Shown here: piece after piece, positions 30,913 to 42,880 of the stretch | Position numbering within the stretch: position 1 is the stretch's first letter | How the letters are laid out: the number at the start of each line of letters is the position of its first letter | Assembly (NCBI GenBank): GCA_023213395.1 | Contig: CM041465.1 | Coordinates: forward strand, 72,609,741 to 72,673,740 | DNA from: Cycas panzhihuaensis | Taxonomy: Eukaryota > Cycadophyta | Length of the DNA stretch: 64,000 nucleotides | Direction: 5' to 3' | The notes under the pieces: generated by a model | Databases searched by the model: none | Told to the model about the DNA's origin: nothing | The model's input: the letters and a program-made list of their open reading frames with translations, nothing else | Position numbers and translations under genes: made by a program

Positions 30913-33900
30913 ACTAGTATCAAGGTTGTGTGTTGAAACCTGTCTATCAATTTTTGTTTATGCACGGACATGGTTATACTCTGTTGTGCTTCAAAGGAGA
31001 TGCATTGTGCCATTTTGTCAATTTTCCACAAATTGTTTGTTGTTATAGAGAAGATCCCTATAAATCTCCAATTTATTGTTTTGTTGATCAGTACTGAGAT
31101 TTTTATGTGCCTAGAGGATTCTAATGTGAGAGATTAAAATGCATAATATTTTTTTAATAAAGCAATTACGCACAAAGGGTTTCTATAGTACCATGTGGAT
31201 GATGTTCTTTGTGGTCAATTTACTGCGATAGAGTGGATTGCATATTATATTAACGTGTGGAGCACCATCTAAACATCCAAGAGGTTTATTATCTATGAGT
31301 GGTCTGCACCATCAAAGAAGGGTGCCTTGCCTATTTGCAACATCGATCTATTCCATTAGCAATAAAAGACAAGCTATAAATCTAGCAATTTGAGCTAGCA
31401 TGAGGGTTGGTCGTTGCAATCAAAGTCGAAGCCTCCAATTTATGACAACACTAGAGAGCAACCACAATTCCTTTGACCCAAGCACGACAAAAATAAAACG
31501 AGTTATAAATCAGCAAAAAGTGAGACAAGAAGAAGTAGTTCTTTGTTGTAGATGATAACAAGGATTTGAGTGCACGTTAAAGGTCACTGCCAAAGGGCCT
31601 AGTAGTGTGTCGATGTGCAAATTATGTACAAAGTGAATGACAACTTACACCCTACATATCAAGTATCGAGTTATCATTATCAACCAATGACTTCTATGCA
31701 TGCCACGTGAAGGAGGAGAGGTTAAGTTATATTATTTTACATCTAAGTATTTAAAAATTAAGTCTATTTTTTTCTTCTTCTTTTTTACCCCTATTGAGTT
31801 AGCCAATGGTCTTATTGAGCTATCTAGTGACCAGGGATTAAAACCCTTAGAGGGCTTATAGCCCTTTTTTTTTTTTTTAAGTTTTTTAAAGGAAGTACTT
31901 GGCCTTTTTTGGCATAACTTTTACCACGTGTCAAAATTTAATTCCATTTAAACCATTAAAATCTTGATTCAGAGGGCTTTGAAATGAGTTATGAGTTTGT
32001 GCATTTTGAAGTTGATTTGATGTAGTAATCTTGGTTTGAAGTTGATACTTAATGACAAATCAAATATTCCTATTTTTACTAGAGACAGAGGAGTACGACC
32101 CATGAAATGGCTGGACAAAATTAAAGTGGGCCTTAAAATCTTGCCCCAAGCAAAAACAAAAAAATTTTCCCCAACTATTATGCCATATTTGGATGGAAAA
32201 GGTCGTGAGTAAGCAATTAATAAACTTTTTCATTGGGTTAATTAGGTGACATTTTCATGATGTTTTTTAATCAATTTTGATGAAAGAGTCTATAAATTGT
32301 AAGATGAACATTGGAGACTACAAAAATAATGAGAATTTTAAAAGCCTCGTGGAAAAATTACAAGAAAAGACAATGACAAAAGTTGGTAGGAACCGCTGTC
32401 AAGAGTACAAGATACACTTCAAGAAATTATAACTACATTGGAAGGTCTCCAAAAGGAGACAAAGGATTAGGCAGAAAAAAAAGAAAAAACTAATTGAGCA
32501 AATTAGAGAATAATCCAACGAGGAACCAATCAATGAACAATATAATGAAAAGACAAATGACATGCATAAATCAAGCAAGGAAATGACCATCAATAAGGAA
32601 CTCAAGGAAGAATTTGAGATATAAGACATTTTTGAAAATGTACTTGCTTTAAATTCCAATCTTGTCTTGCACTTGTCTATTTCTTTTAGAAGTTTCCTTA
32701 TTTATCTTAATTGTCCAAATTCTATAGCCTTAAAAAATCTCTCACCCCTTATATAACAAGATCATATAATAGAATTTAAATATGAGACCCTAAATCCCCC
32801 GCCCTTAATAGGCAAAATTCTTATTCCACTTGAGATACCTCTTAAAATCTCAATCCTTAAGAAATATATTATTCACCATTCCTATATTCCCTATTTTTCC
32901 CCCTTATTTTAACAAACTTCAACCTGTAGTATTATTATTATACACTCTTTACAAAACAATAACCCCTCTTCATCTATATTTCAACTCACTTTACCACCAA
33001 CCTTCTTACCCCCTAGCATGTTTTCCCCTTGACCCTTTCAATTACTCTACAAATCCCTTTCACATACCCATGTCAAAATCCCTTTCTTGTAAATAACACC
33101 TAACTCTTATCCCCTACACATTCCCTTCAATCCTCCTAAACCCTAAGCTTACTTGCAGATTCATTTACCTTTCATTTAGTATGACATCGTCCTCGTTATC
33201 CACAAGTTCCTTTTGTCCATCTCTTATCTAACCTACCTTTCATATATCATATTCCCTTATCAAATCCCCACATATTCTACCTCCTAGCCTTCCCCCTGAT
33301 ACATCTCATCGATACCCTCTATTCTTCTTATGTTTCACTTCATTTTCCTTGATATATATTGACCTAAAAATTCCATCGTGCCAACTATCCCTCTTATGGC
33401 ATATCCCTTATCGTTTTCTTATTGACCTTCTATCTCACTTGTGTTAATTTCCATCCAAACTTACCTCACCACCCTTGCTTTTAAATTTCTTATTCTTAAA
33501 ATTTCTCGTATTAGTTTCCCCAATATCATCCCCATAATTCATATTCTTTTTTTACACTCTCTTATTTCCCCTTTGAGGATAACTATAAATCGATACAATA
33601 TATAAATGGAATGTAGAACCTTAAGCAAGTTGAAGTCGCTACATATAGGGCCTTGGATCATTCAAGTGTAAAGTCTCGTACACAAACCACCTTAAATAGA
33701 ACACTACCATAAATGGGATACATACATACTGCTTTAAGAAAATGACATAAAAGTGAATCCAACACCTATGACATTTTAGCCTTAACAAGTGGTGGATTGA
33801 AAGTATATGTTGCATTTTCCACACTTATAGATGACAGCAAGCAAGAAAGTGCATGCCTTGAATTCACAACTAACAAATAACAATACTTCAAAGGTGAAAT

Positions 33901-33941
33901 TTCTTATGATGGATAAAGTATCTTCTAATGGAGGGAGGAAT

Positions 33942-34262
33942 TATAGTAATTCCAAGACTTTTAATAATAAATAGAAATCAAAATATTATTATTATTAAGT
34001 CAATAATAATAATAATATTGAAGCCCGTTAAAGAAGACCTCTAATTCATTTATTTATGCTTGTCCTTTATTATAATGAATTAAATATCCTATTATTTTGG
34101 CACTTCAATGCCCAGGGCAAATCTACCATGTCAACTTTCTTGTTTATTGTTGAATTATTACCAAACTTATTATGCATCAATCTATTGTGCTTTCTAAATT
34201 AGTTTATTACAGATCTAATAAGCTATTAAATATCATATCGTTTATTTTTCAAGCATGCTTCA
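33942..34262 (+). repeat. Element G 3' LTR
   Basis: The 321 bp copy contains a shorter (ATT/AAT)n run at about 33981-34018 and the block TATTTTGGCACTTCAATGCC. It directly follows the purine tract. Confidence 0.8.
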
Positions 34263-34986
34263 AACTCCCCCAAAAAGATTCATTAAATTTCTATATAAAC
34301 CCTTGTCGACATGGGACAAAGCGTTAAAAATTATCATTAATAACTTTTGGTTTGACATTATCTGATAACTTATATAGGCATCTTGAAGACCTTCATTCCT
34401 CTTCCTCCCTTCTTATTCCACTCAAATTTATAACAAATCCTAGGAGGAGCACCACTGGGAATCTACCATCCAATTAGCAATATTAGAGAAGAGGGGAGAA
34501 GATAACCATCAAACTACCACTACTAAATATTTTTATATAATCATTACATTTCATTGCCACACATTGTAATCGTTCCTTCATCAATAAAATTTGCCTAAAT
34601 TTTTATTAGTTGTTACTTATTTTCTAAGCCTTAATTAAGTTATTTGCTTGACCTTCTAAAATACACAATATCCCCTTTTATGTATAGCGATCTTTTTGTG
34701 TTTGTATAGTAGATATCTATTTTCTACAAGGGATGAACTCGTGCATCAAGGCCACATCAACCACCATCAAATCAACTAAGAGCACATTTCCCAATAGGTG
34801 ACCTAACCTTCTGGTTAAATAAATACCCTTATTTTACTACTTTCAAATTCCATTGTTGCTTGCACGCATTTTCATTTCCTTATTCACTTCCGTGCTTTCT
34901 CCTCCTTCCTCCCATGGATCCATCAATCCATTTAAATTATCATGTTCTTGAATAGTCTTTTTCTTTAACTCCTTTGTCTATGTCTT
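34263..34986. other. AT-rich stretch without recognised genes
   Basis: There is no recognised coding sequence. An ACATTGTAAT and AATAAAATT stretch near 34561-34590 looks like a plant polyadenylation region or LTR fragment, but no partner repeat was found. Confidence 0.4.
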
Positions 34987-35270
34987 CTTCCACATTCACT
35001 TTATAAGAGCTATTAATGCTCACTCTAAAAGCTCTAATATCATCATTAGCAATCGCTTTATTAATATTACTCGTATGGCTCTTCTACAAGAGCCCTTTTC
35101 TATATTAAACTCGCTAGAGCTACTAAAGTTCACTCTAAAAGCTCTAGTGGTCTCAATAGCAATCACCTAACCAAACAATTTTATTCCTTTAGCACCCTTC
35201 TAGGTACCTTCTTCCATATTAAGCTTAAAAGAGCTACCAAAGTTCATTTTGGAAACTCCAATGTAAATAA
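34987..35270 (+). repeat. Degenerate ~110 bp tandem repeat, three units
   Basis: The block AGAGCTA(T/C)TAA(A/T)G(C/T)TCACT with a following AAAGCTCTA recurs at about 35007, 35111 and 35229, with partly conserved sequence between (CTTCT... and ATTAGCAATC / AATAGCAATC). The third unit is the most diverged. Confidence 0.6.
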
Positions 35271-35390
35271 AACATTATTTCCAACACTATTTATTGTCCT
35301 TAAACATCTTCATATTACTTCATTAACCATTTTTTACCACTTAAATACATTGTGCTTAGAATTATCCCAATGTGTACTTTATAATGCACC

Positions 35391-35401
35391 ATCTTTATTA
35401 T
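35391..35401. repeat. Left target-site duplication of the SINE
   Basis: ATCTTTATTAT is repeated exactly at 35575-35585 after the poly(A) tail. Confidence 0.85.
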
Positions 35402-35574
35402 AGCTAGGTCGGGTGCTAAGACACATTGGTAGATATCTACCCTACAGTGTTTTTAGTCCCAAGTTCAACATTCACAAGGGGTTGTATGGGAGGACTAGAT
35501 GAAAACATGACAAACCCCGACAAACAGAATTTTGATTCCATCCGCTTGGTACATATCGTCAAAAAAAAAAAAAA
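35402..35574 (+). mobile_element. tRNA-derived SINE with poly(A) tail
   Basis: The 173 bp body starts AGCTAGGTCGGGTGCTAAGAC, which resembles a pol III A box. It contains AAGTTCAACATTC as a degenerate B box and ends TACATATCGTC followed by about 15 A. The perfect 11 bp flanking duplication and A tail are diagnostic of target-primed insertion by LINE machinery. The 5' part reads like a tRNA head. No SINE family name is assigned, and no second copy was seen in the window. Confidence 0.85.
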
Positions 35575-35585
35575 ATCTTTATTAT

Positions 35586-36574
35586 GGCCATTACAATATG
35601 TAACATTATTTTGAACCAAAACATTATACAAAAAAAATCTATCAAATAAAATATCATGTTCTCCATACCATAATGGTGAAAGAAAATACATCAAGACATG
35701 ACATTCTCTTAAAGTTTTTCGTTCATACTATCTTAAAATGTGGATCATTATTTCCAACATAAGCAACTCCACATATTTATATTCCTTCCCTTCTCAATCC
35801 CATTACCTTCTTACTATTCAACATATTATATTTTTTAAATTTTTAGTTGTTTGTGCACATTTGAGCATCTCTATCACATGTTTTTGGTCTTCCAAGTTGT
35901 ACTGACTAGCCCAAGCAACATGAAAAAATGAATTATTACTTCAAACAATCTATATAATTACATGGTCATTTAAATTTAATAATGAGAATCAATTAGGGGT
36001 TATGTATATTGGCTCTTATTTCTAGCTTGGTGCGTATTGACACAACCATGTAAATTTAATAGTGAGAATAACTAAAAATAAAAAACTAATATAGATATGA
36101 AATTGATGCTCACTACTAAATTTTATTAATCTTACAATTTATACAAAGTGTTTCAAGCAATATAATTGAATTATTTGTATCCAACACAAAAATCTTCCTT
36201 ACTAGTCAACTAGATAAAAATATGAAGAAGAGCAAAATGTAACCATAGGAAGGGTAACTCTTCAAACTTTAAAGCTAGACCGTAGTTTGAAAAAAATCCT
36301 TCTCAAACTCCAAATCCAACCCAAAAAGAAAGAAATTGTGAGAAATTTTCAGAAAAGAACAAATCTACCTCCCATAATCTCTACTGTATCTTCTTTAAAT
36401 CCTTCCTCTTTCCATACTAGTACACGTATTAAATAATTACCACAACACCGCTCTCTTAATAATACTTTTCATGGTTAAATTTCATATAATAATTTGCACA
36501 TAATAAAATGTCACTCATTTTTTATTTTATACATAATAAATTTAATTAACTAAATATAACACATTGTTGTGTAG
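35586..36574. other. AT-rich stretch without recognised genes
   Basis: No conserved frame or element is recognised. Confidence 0.5.
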
Positions 36575-36603
36575 GTGTGTATGTGTGTGTATATATATAA
36601 TAT

Positions 36604-36674
<71 letters not shown>

Positions 36675-36692
36675 TACATACACTATTTAGTG
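36575..36692. repeat. Compound (TG)(TA)(CATA)(CA) microsatellite
   Basis: A GTGTGTATGTGTGTG block is followed by a (CATA)n block, a long (TA)n tract and a CACACACA run. Confidence 0.9.
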
Positions 36693-37056
36693 TAAATTAA
36701 TGTCACTAATTAATTATGAAAATGTAAAAAACTACATAGCATATAGTGTGGATTGATGCAATTGGTTTGTAAATGGCTATGTCCTATTGTGTATGAATAG
36801 ATACTTTTGATAATGTCAAAAAATAATAATAAACTTTCTAAAAACATTATATATGTGTGTGTGTACTTCAATGATACATCAAAAATACATAGAAAAGCCA
36901 TTCAAGTCTCTAAAGTCCTCGTAACCTCCCAACCCTAAACTTCCCACACACAATGTTAACATGGCTCTAAATCTTCAACGAGTGTAACCAAGCATAAATG
37001 CCTAGTTACATACACACTTAGCATTAGTAAGCAAACGTCCCTTACAATCCATTGAA

Positions 37057-37211
37057 CAAAAATAGCCATGCTTACTCTCGTTTTATTTTCGCAACACAAA
37101 TAATGTTGCATTAAATTGATGCCAACGACTTTCACAAAAAATAGTTATGCCAGCTCTCGTTTTATTTTGGCGACACCAATAATATTGCATTAAATTGATC
37201 CCAACGACTTC
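37057..37211 (+). repeat. Tandem duplication, two units of about 76 bp
   Basis: Units 37057-37131 and 37135-37211 share TCTCGTTTTATTTT, AATAAT.TTGCATTAAATTGAT and CCAACGACTT in the same order. They differ by about ten substitutions. Confidence 0.75.
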
Positions 37212-37602
37212 CTTTTTATTTTCCAACTTATGGGCCCAGCTCCGGAACATCCGTATTTCCTTCCATATTCAATTTATTACTATTTTCAGTATTCAACTAC
37301 ACGTGACGGTCAATTCCTATAATCGTTCCTTGCTGACCACTTGCATCCTTGGGACGAACCTATCAAAATTTCTTGTAAAGAAACCCGACAAAGACGTTAC
37401 AATCACCCCTCTAAAGGTAGCCCCACCCTACATATGTGAACATATCTTGCCATATTGCGACAATATCCACATCAACATCGCCAACAAATCATCAATTCCT
37501 TCTTCCTACCAAACGAACAAATTCATCGTCCATCTGGACAGCCAAGTTCCACATTTATTGCCATTTGTCAATTCTTGGCCGACTTGTTACACTTGTCTTT
37601 AG
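37195..37602 (+). other. Hypothetical 135-codon open frame
   Basis: The frame starts in the second unit of the tandem repeat. It encodes a protein rich in Ile, Ser, Thr and Pro with no motif I recognise. It is longer than most chance frames nearby, but no codon bias, homology or splice context supports it. Confidence 0.15.
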
Positions 37603-37659
37603 GGCTTGCTTGTCAATTCTAAACAGTGTTGTTCATCTTGATAAAAGGCCCCGTCATTT

Positions 37660-40041
37660 GAGAACCAGAAGCCAAATATCCATATAGTTTATCAACCTAC
37701 CAGCAGTAACCGTTTGTAGAAAACGTATTTATCACGACATACACAACTAGAAGAAACTTCTTCACAGATGATTACAAACTACAGCATCATGATGTATCCT
37801 CTTTTGTAGCACATCTACTTTGATAGCTGACAAGCCACACATTCATTTATCTAACTGAACTCTACTTTGCAAAATTCACAGCACTTGACATCACAACATC
37901 AAAATTAATACAAACTATAAACCACACAACAGCCTGCAGATGGAGAGGTGCCAGACATACGACAAAGTATGAAGAAACTGCAAGTTACTAAATTGTACAG
38001 TTGAATATCTTCTTGAGTACGTTGACCAGAAAAATCTGCAGAAACCCCTGAGTTGCTAAATTGTACAGCAAAAAAATCTTGAGTACCTTCCACCGGTAAC
38101 GGAATGCTAACTGCAATTTCCAAGAACTCTCTGAGGAAAAAGCACAATATACGTAACATGAAAACACATCAACCTATATCAGCTGCCAGATATTAACTCC
38201 AAATCATAGTCCATGGTACATCTTAATTCCCCAGAAAACATTCAATTAAAACCAACTTGCCAATATTGTAGGATTTCAAACAAACGACCAAACAAATAAG
38301 AGACATAGTAGGAACTTCGCATCTGTCATAGGATCTACAGAATGTAGAAACTTAAACCTTATGGTTACTACCAAAACCATGTTAAATGGCACTGTTAAGT
38401 TGGGGAAAGAAATTCTACGGACGAAGATAAATATGAACTCCGAAAAAAACACACAACCAGCTTGATCCCAAGCTTCAAGTCCCCATTAACAACAAAAGCT
38501 GGAAAAACCTAAATAACAATGCTCACTTCATGTCATAAAAATATCAACGCCCAGCTGCTCACAAATCTTTTACAAACCTAAATCTTAGTATATGGCTACA
38601 ACAAGTCCTAAGGGAACAATTTTTTCACGCAAACAACCTTGACATACAGAAACCGTATCCAAAACAACTATTCTGAAGCACAACAGACCTCAACTTAAAA
38701 CTTTATACGACTTCCCATTCAAACTAAAGCTCCAAACTGCAAAATCAAAGAATATATTTCTGTTCAAATTTTCCATGGCTTCTCGCTAAAACTAAGAGAT
38801 ACTGCTTGAACAGAGCACAATGATTTCACATAATAACCATGTTAATTTTTTTACAGCTACGCATACACCCTAAGAAATTCCACCTATGTATATAATCAAT
38901 ATATTTATAATGGAATAAAACAATAATTCAGCGACTTATCATTCCCAACAATGTTTCACCTACAGAGAGAAAAGTAACTGCACACACACACACCTCCCAA
39001 TGAAGCCATTCGGAAATCCTTTTTAATGTTTTCCTCTTGCAAACATCAATTACTATTTTGGCTACATAAAACACACAAATCTACTTCCAGCCACAGAGGA
39101 GGAAAAGAAACACCATTTGAAAAGCAACCATACAGAAAGGCATTGCAATTTGGCACTGAATCAATTTTAATTTCCTGATTATTTTGTTCAAATCCCAAAA
39201 TATTAATAATATTTTCAATTTATGCTCCAAGAGATTGATATAATGGGACTATTTGCCCCAATCATACCATCACAGCAAAATTCCCTCGAAGACACAATCT
39301 ACATAGCCCTCATAAGTTAAGCATAAAATAACAGTTGTCACATTAGCTGCCTAACCTCTCAAAATCTGTCTTCCACTGAACGCTGGCAGAAATTAATGTG
39401 TCTATCAATTTCCAAATACAGGAACTCTGTGGGCATCAGAAACAAATATTACAGTCGTGAAAATTACTCTGCCCCTACAGAGCCAAATAGAGGGGTCCTT
39501 GGCCTGTGTACATAAGCAACGAACCTCCATGAGACAAACCTTGCCAACCATAATCAAATATGGCTCTTCAGCACCGACACAAGAATATGTCCCCAAAGCA
39601 ATGTCGCGCACTGATGTGGCAGCAAATGACACCCCACCCTTGACTGTTGGCAGCAACTCTTTTTGTCTTATTTTATCACTCTTTTCTGTTTTTTTTTTTT
39701 TTTTTTTTTTTTTCCCCATGCTTTTTCAGTAAGCATACAGAAGCCAAACTTCTACAAAAAACTTAAAATGGATGGCAACACTTAAAGTATTTTGGGTATT
39801 TTTGTTTTCAGTTTGCAACTTCAGACTAGAAAAGAGCATTTTCAAGAGTTCTTTTTCTTCTTTTTTTTTTTCAGACCAAAGACAGGAGTAACAAAAGTAA
39901 ATTAACCCTACAGTACTTGCTTGTATACTGCAGAGGCTGCACGTGCACATCTTGACAATGGCTGTATTAATAAAGAGAGCCATCCATAGGACACAACCAG
40001 GTCGTTCATTTAAATAAGTGCACTCTGATATTGCATCCTCT
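37660..40041 (-). other. 3' flank of the DUF789 gene; no other gene seen
   Basis: The sequence is AT-rich and apparently low-copy. The part nearest 40041 should contain the DUF789 3' UTR. A 26-base T run lies at 39689-39714. A short segment ending in CTTGAGTAC is repeated at about 37989-38018 and 38054-38085. No conserved frame is recognised. Confidence 0.4.
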
Positions 40042-42880
40042 TCACCTCCGATAGGAAGACCCATTTGAAAGGAAGAACTGAAAATCCGGATGTTCTACTC
40101 GGAGAAGTCTCAGCCATTTATCTGCAGATTGAAGTAAAGAACTCACTTGCTGTCGCTCAGAGCTTCCATTGGAGGTCCATATTGCCCCTCTGAACTTATA
40201 TGAAGCAAGACCAAATGCCGGCACAGCTATCTTCGGAGACCTTCCTGAATTAATCACACGGGCACCAAATAAACCCTGACCTTCAACTCCAAAACGAGTG
40301 TTGCCACCATCTGTTAGGTAATGCAAGACGGTAATACTAATTAGACACGAGTATTAATATCCACCCAAAGTAGTCCATAACAACCATATATCTAATCAAA
40401 CAGAAATAGAGAAGTAAAATTTTAAAAGAAAAACAGAATCTGTTTTTTTTCTAATGACAATTGTTCGCATGTTAATAGTCACAAAAAGGATGACATAAAT
40501 GGAAATATCGAAAATTTACATACCTTTTAATGGTGTTGAAAGAGAATGAAAGGTTAGAAAGCATGCATCCAGATCTCGCAATGTCGGTCCCGTTGGTATC
40601 CTGTATATTGGGTACCTATAATAAAAAACCCATACTCTGATTAATGAGTGCACTTGTTCCTTTCCCATCAGAAAGGAGTTTTCATGGTTTACATACAATT
40701 GAAGTCCACTGAAAACGCCTGCCTAATACTCCAATGTCCTCTAAACCAATTTGTACAAGAAAGCATGTCAGTTAGATGCATACCATGCCACAGATACCCA
40801 GCTTTCTGGCAGCAGATCAGTGCTCCTTAGTGTTTTTAGCTCAGGACATTTACGCGTGAGATCTGCAATCTTTGGTCCCAAAACCAGACACTTAAATAGT
40901 GAAAGCAGCATGATATTGATTTCATTGAACTAAATATACATGACTGAAACAGAGCTAATATCAAAAATGAAACCTACCTTGTCTGCAAGAGGTTCACGAC
41001 TAAATGGGGGGGCTCGCTCAAAGTATTCAAAAACAAGAGAGCCAGGACTACCATTTCCATCGCCATCATCACTAGAAAATCCTTCGTGAGAACCCTTGGA
41101 CTGATCTCCAAGCAATAACCTATTAAACCTTAAGTTAGACTAAAATGTTTGATGATTTCTCCAGTGCATTGTTCTAACATATTCAGAGGCTCTTTCAACT
41201 TCACCATTACTACTGTCTCACTACTTGTGTCTCTATAGTAATCACCATCACTTGCATAACTTTCCTCACCAGGACGCCTGAAATTTGCTTTCTCGTCAGC
41301 ATAAATTGTAGAATTAAATAATATCCGCCCAGATTACTGTGAATAAATTCTACCTCAACTTGTAAACAAAACATTTTAAAAAATTAACGGTAGGTCCAAT
41401 TGACCACCATGCCTAACTAGTCATTTGGAATTAATTGAATCATTCAATGCAATTATGAACAAAATGGCAGACACCAATATACCTCATTCTAACAGGAGGC
41501 TTAGAAGATACAGTGTAAAGCTCAATAGCAGATAGGTATGGTACATAGTACTGAATAACTGAGTCACTACCATTCAATACTAAAGGTACTCTGACACCAT
41601 AAGCACTCCATTCCTTGAAAGACTCCCACAAATCACCAAGAGTGAAAAATGGTAGAGACTGAACTTCACAAGTTCGCCATCCTTTAATGCTGGTCTGTAA
41701 GAGCAAAAAAAGAAAATTTCTACAATCAGCAAACCAGCAATGGAAAACTCAATACCAGAACAGTAATACCAAACAAGTTCCACAGGTGCACATGGAGGCT
41801 ATGACAATGCAGAAGGCATTAAATGCTTGTCTGGATTCAAATCAGCGACTAGGTCAAACAGAAACGACTAAAATTGAGATATTTGCAACTACAATGGTCA
41901 ACACTTAAACCAGACTAAAAGTTCACCGGTCAAGGATCGGCCTTCCTACCCAATGCTTCCATCTTCAAAAAAACCCCTTCCCGTAGAAAGGTATCACAGC
42001 GGCATGGATTCAAGAAATAAGCTTCTAATATCACTTTACTTGACAGGAAAAATACGGAATCTCAGATACATAAGAAACAGAGAATTTCTAATAACAAAGA
42101 AAATTCACTGGAAGTCAGAAACATAAACTCTCATGAAAACCACAATCCAACATGAAACCCCGGTACAATTACAAAAGCCCAATAAAACGAATAAATATGA
42201 AATTCTCTTTATATTAACAGAACATCACACCAAAAATGAAAATCCCTGGGAAGAACAGGTCCAGAAATTCTTCTGAAAATCAAAGAATGGCCGAAATTCT
42301 AGGAGAACGAGAATCGGAAAAACCCCGGCCAAATAAAATAAGGTGAATGAGAATCATAAAAACACAGAAAAAGGAAAAGGAATTTATTGGGGGAAAATGA
42401 GAAAAACCATAAATCATTATGGAAAAGTAAAAAACTGAAAATACATTGAAAATCCCAAAATTACCCTATATATATTATATCAAACAGCAATTTTCAGGAA
42501 AAACAAAACTAGAGGGAAGGAAAGAAGAAGAAGATCCCACAAAACCGTTTGCAGTAGAAAAAGTAAACAAATTCCAAAAGAAATACCTTTGGCAAATATT
42601 GTGCAGGAATAACAGGAGTAGTTGACTCTAGGAAACGATCCAAGTTCCCACACGCCCCTCTTCCAGAAGAAGAAGCCGACGATGCGACGGTCCTACCGCA
42701 TTCTTCCGATCTCGTCCGATTCTCCGGCTCACGAATCTCTGCAACCGACTTAGGCTTGGTAGAGTGTAGGCCTATATTGCTACGAGAACGTTGTACATGA
42801 GGATAGCGCCTTCCGCCAAGCGGATCATAGAATTGGTCCCCCACGTGACCGCGTCCAAATTGTATACCTGTTCCGAACAT
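40042..42880 (-). CDS. DUF789 family protein gene (multi-exon, possibly impaired)
   Basis: Exons, 5' to 3' on the minus strand: 42880-42587 (98 codons, phase 0), 41694-41483, 41277-40978, 40869-40784, 40615-40524 and 40310-40042, all with GT-AG junctions. The protein starts [11 protein letters not shown] and contains [120 protein letters not shown] and AFGLASYKF, which are the landmarks of plant DUF789 (PF05623). Its molecular function is unknown. The third exon as one block is out of frame by one base and holds an in-frame TAG. Removing 41101-41213 as an intron gives an uninterrupted frame of about 379 residues, a normal family length. It is the only recognisable host gene in the window. Confidence 0.88.
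41101..41213 (-). other. Candidate extra intron, or lesion, in the DUF789 gene
   Basis: The 113 bp segment has GT at 41213-41212 (ACA|GTAGTA) and AG at 41102-41101 (GATCAG|TCC). Splicing it out restores phase across the exon. Read as coding in the frame that continues downstream, it gives [19 protein letters not shown], a TAG, then RLLLGDQ. That looks like former DUF789 coding sequence joined by a one-base deletion. So it is either a recently gained intron rescuing a damaged exon or plain pseudogenisation. Confidence 0.55.

Larger units (their letters stand above)
30548..34262 (+). mobile_element. Element G: 3.7 kb non-autonomous LTR retrotransposon
   Basis: Two direct repeats (30548-30912 and 33942-34262) start TATAGTAAT and end AAGCATGCTTCA. 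GACTC (30543-30547) precedes the first and AACTC (34263-34267) follows the second, a 5 bp duplication with one change. A degenerate initiator-Met primer site TAGTATCAAGG begins at 30915, and the purine tract GGAGGGAGGAA lies at 33930-33940. The 3 kb interior has no recognisable gag or pol; about 32680-33560 is pyrimidine-rich with short frames of no known family. Confidence 0.8.

Noticed and set aside
32830-33096. 88-codon Pro/Leu/Tyr-rich frame in element G
   Set aside because: It follows from the pyrimidine-rich composition of the region and has no gag or pol motif.
39405-39732. Frames of 91-104 codons with a Lys or Phe run on either strand
   Set aside because: They depend on the T run at 39689-39714 and have no recognised motif.
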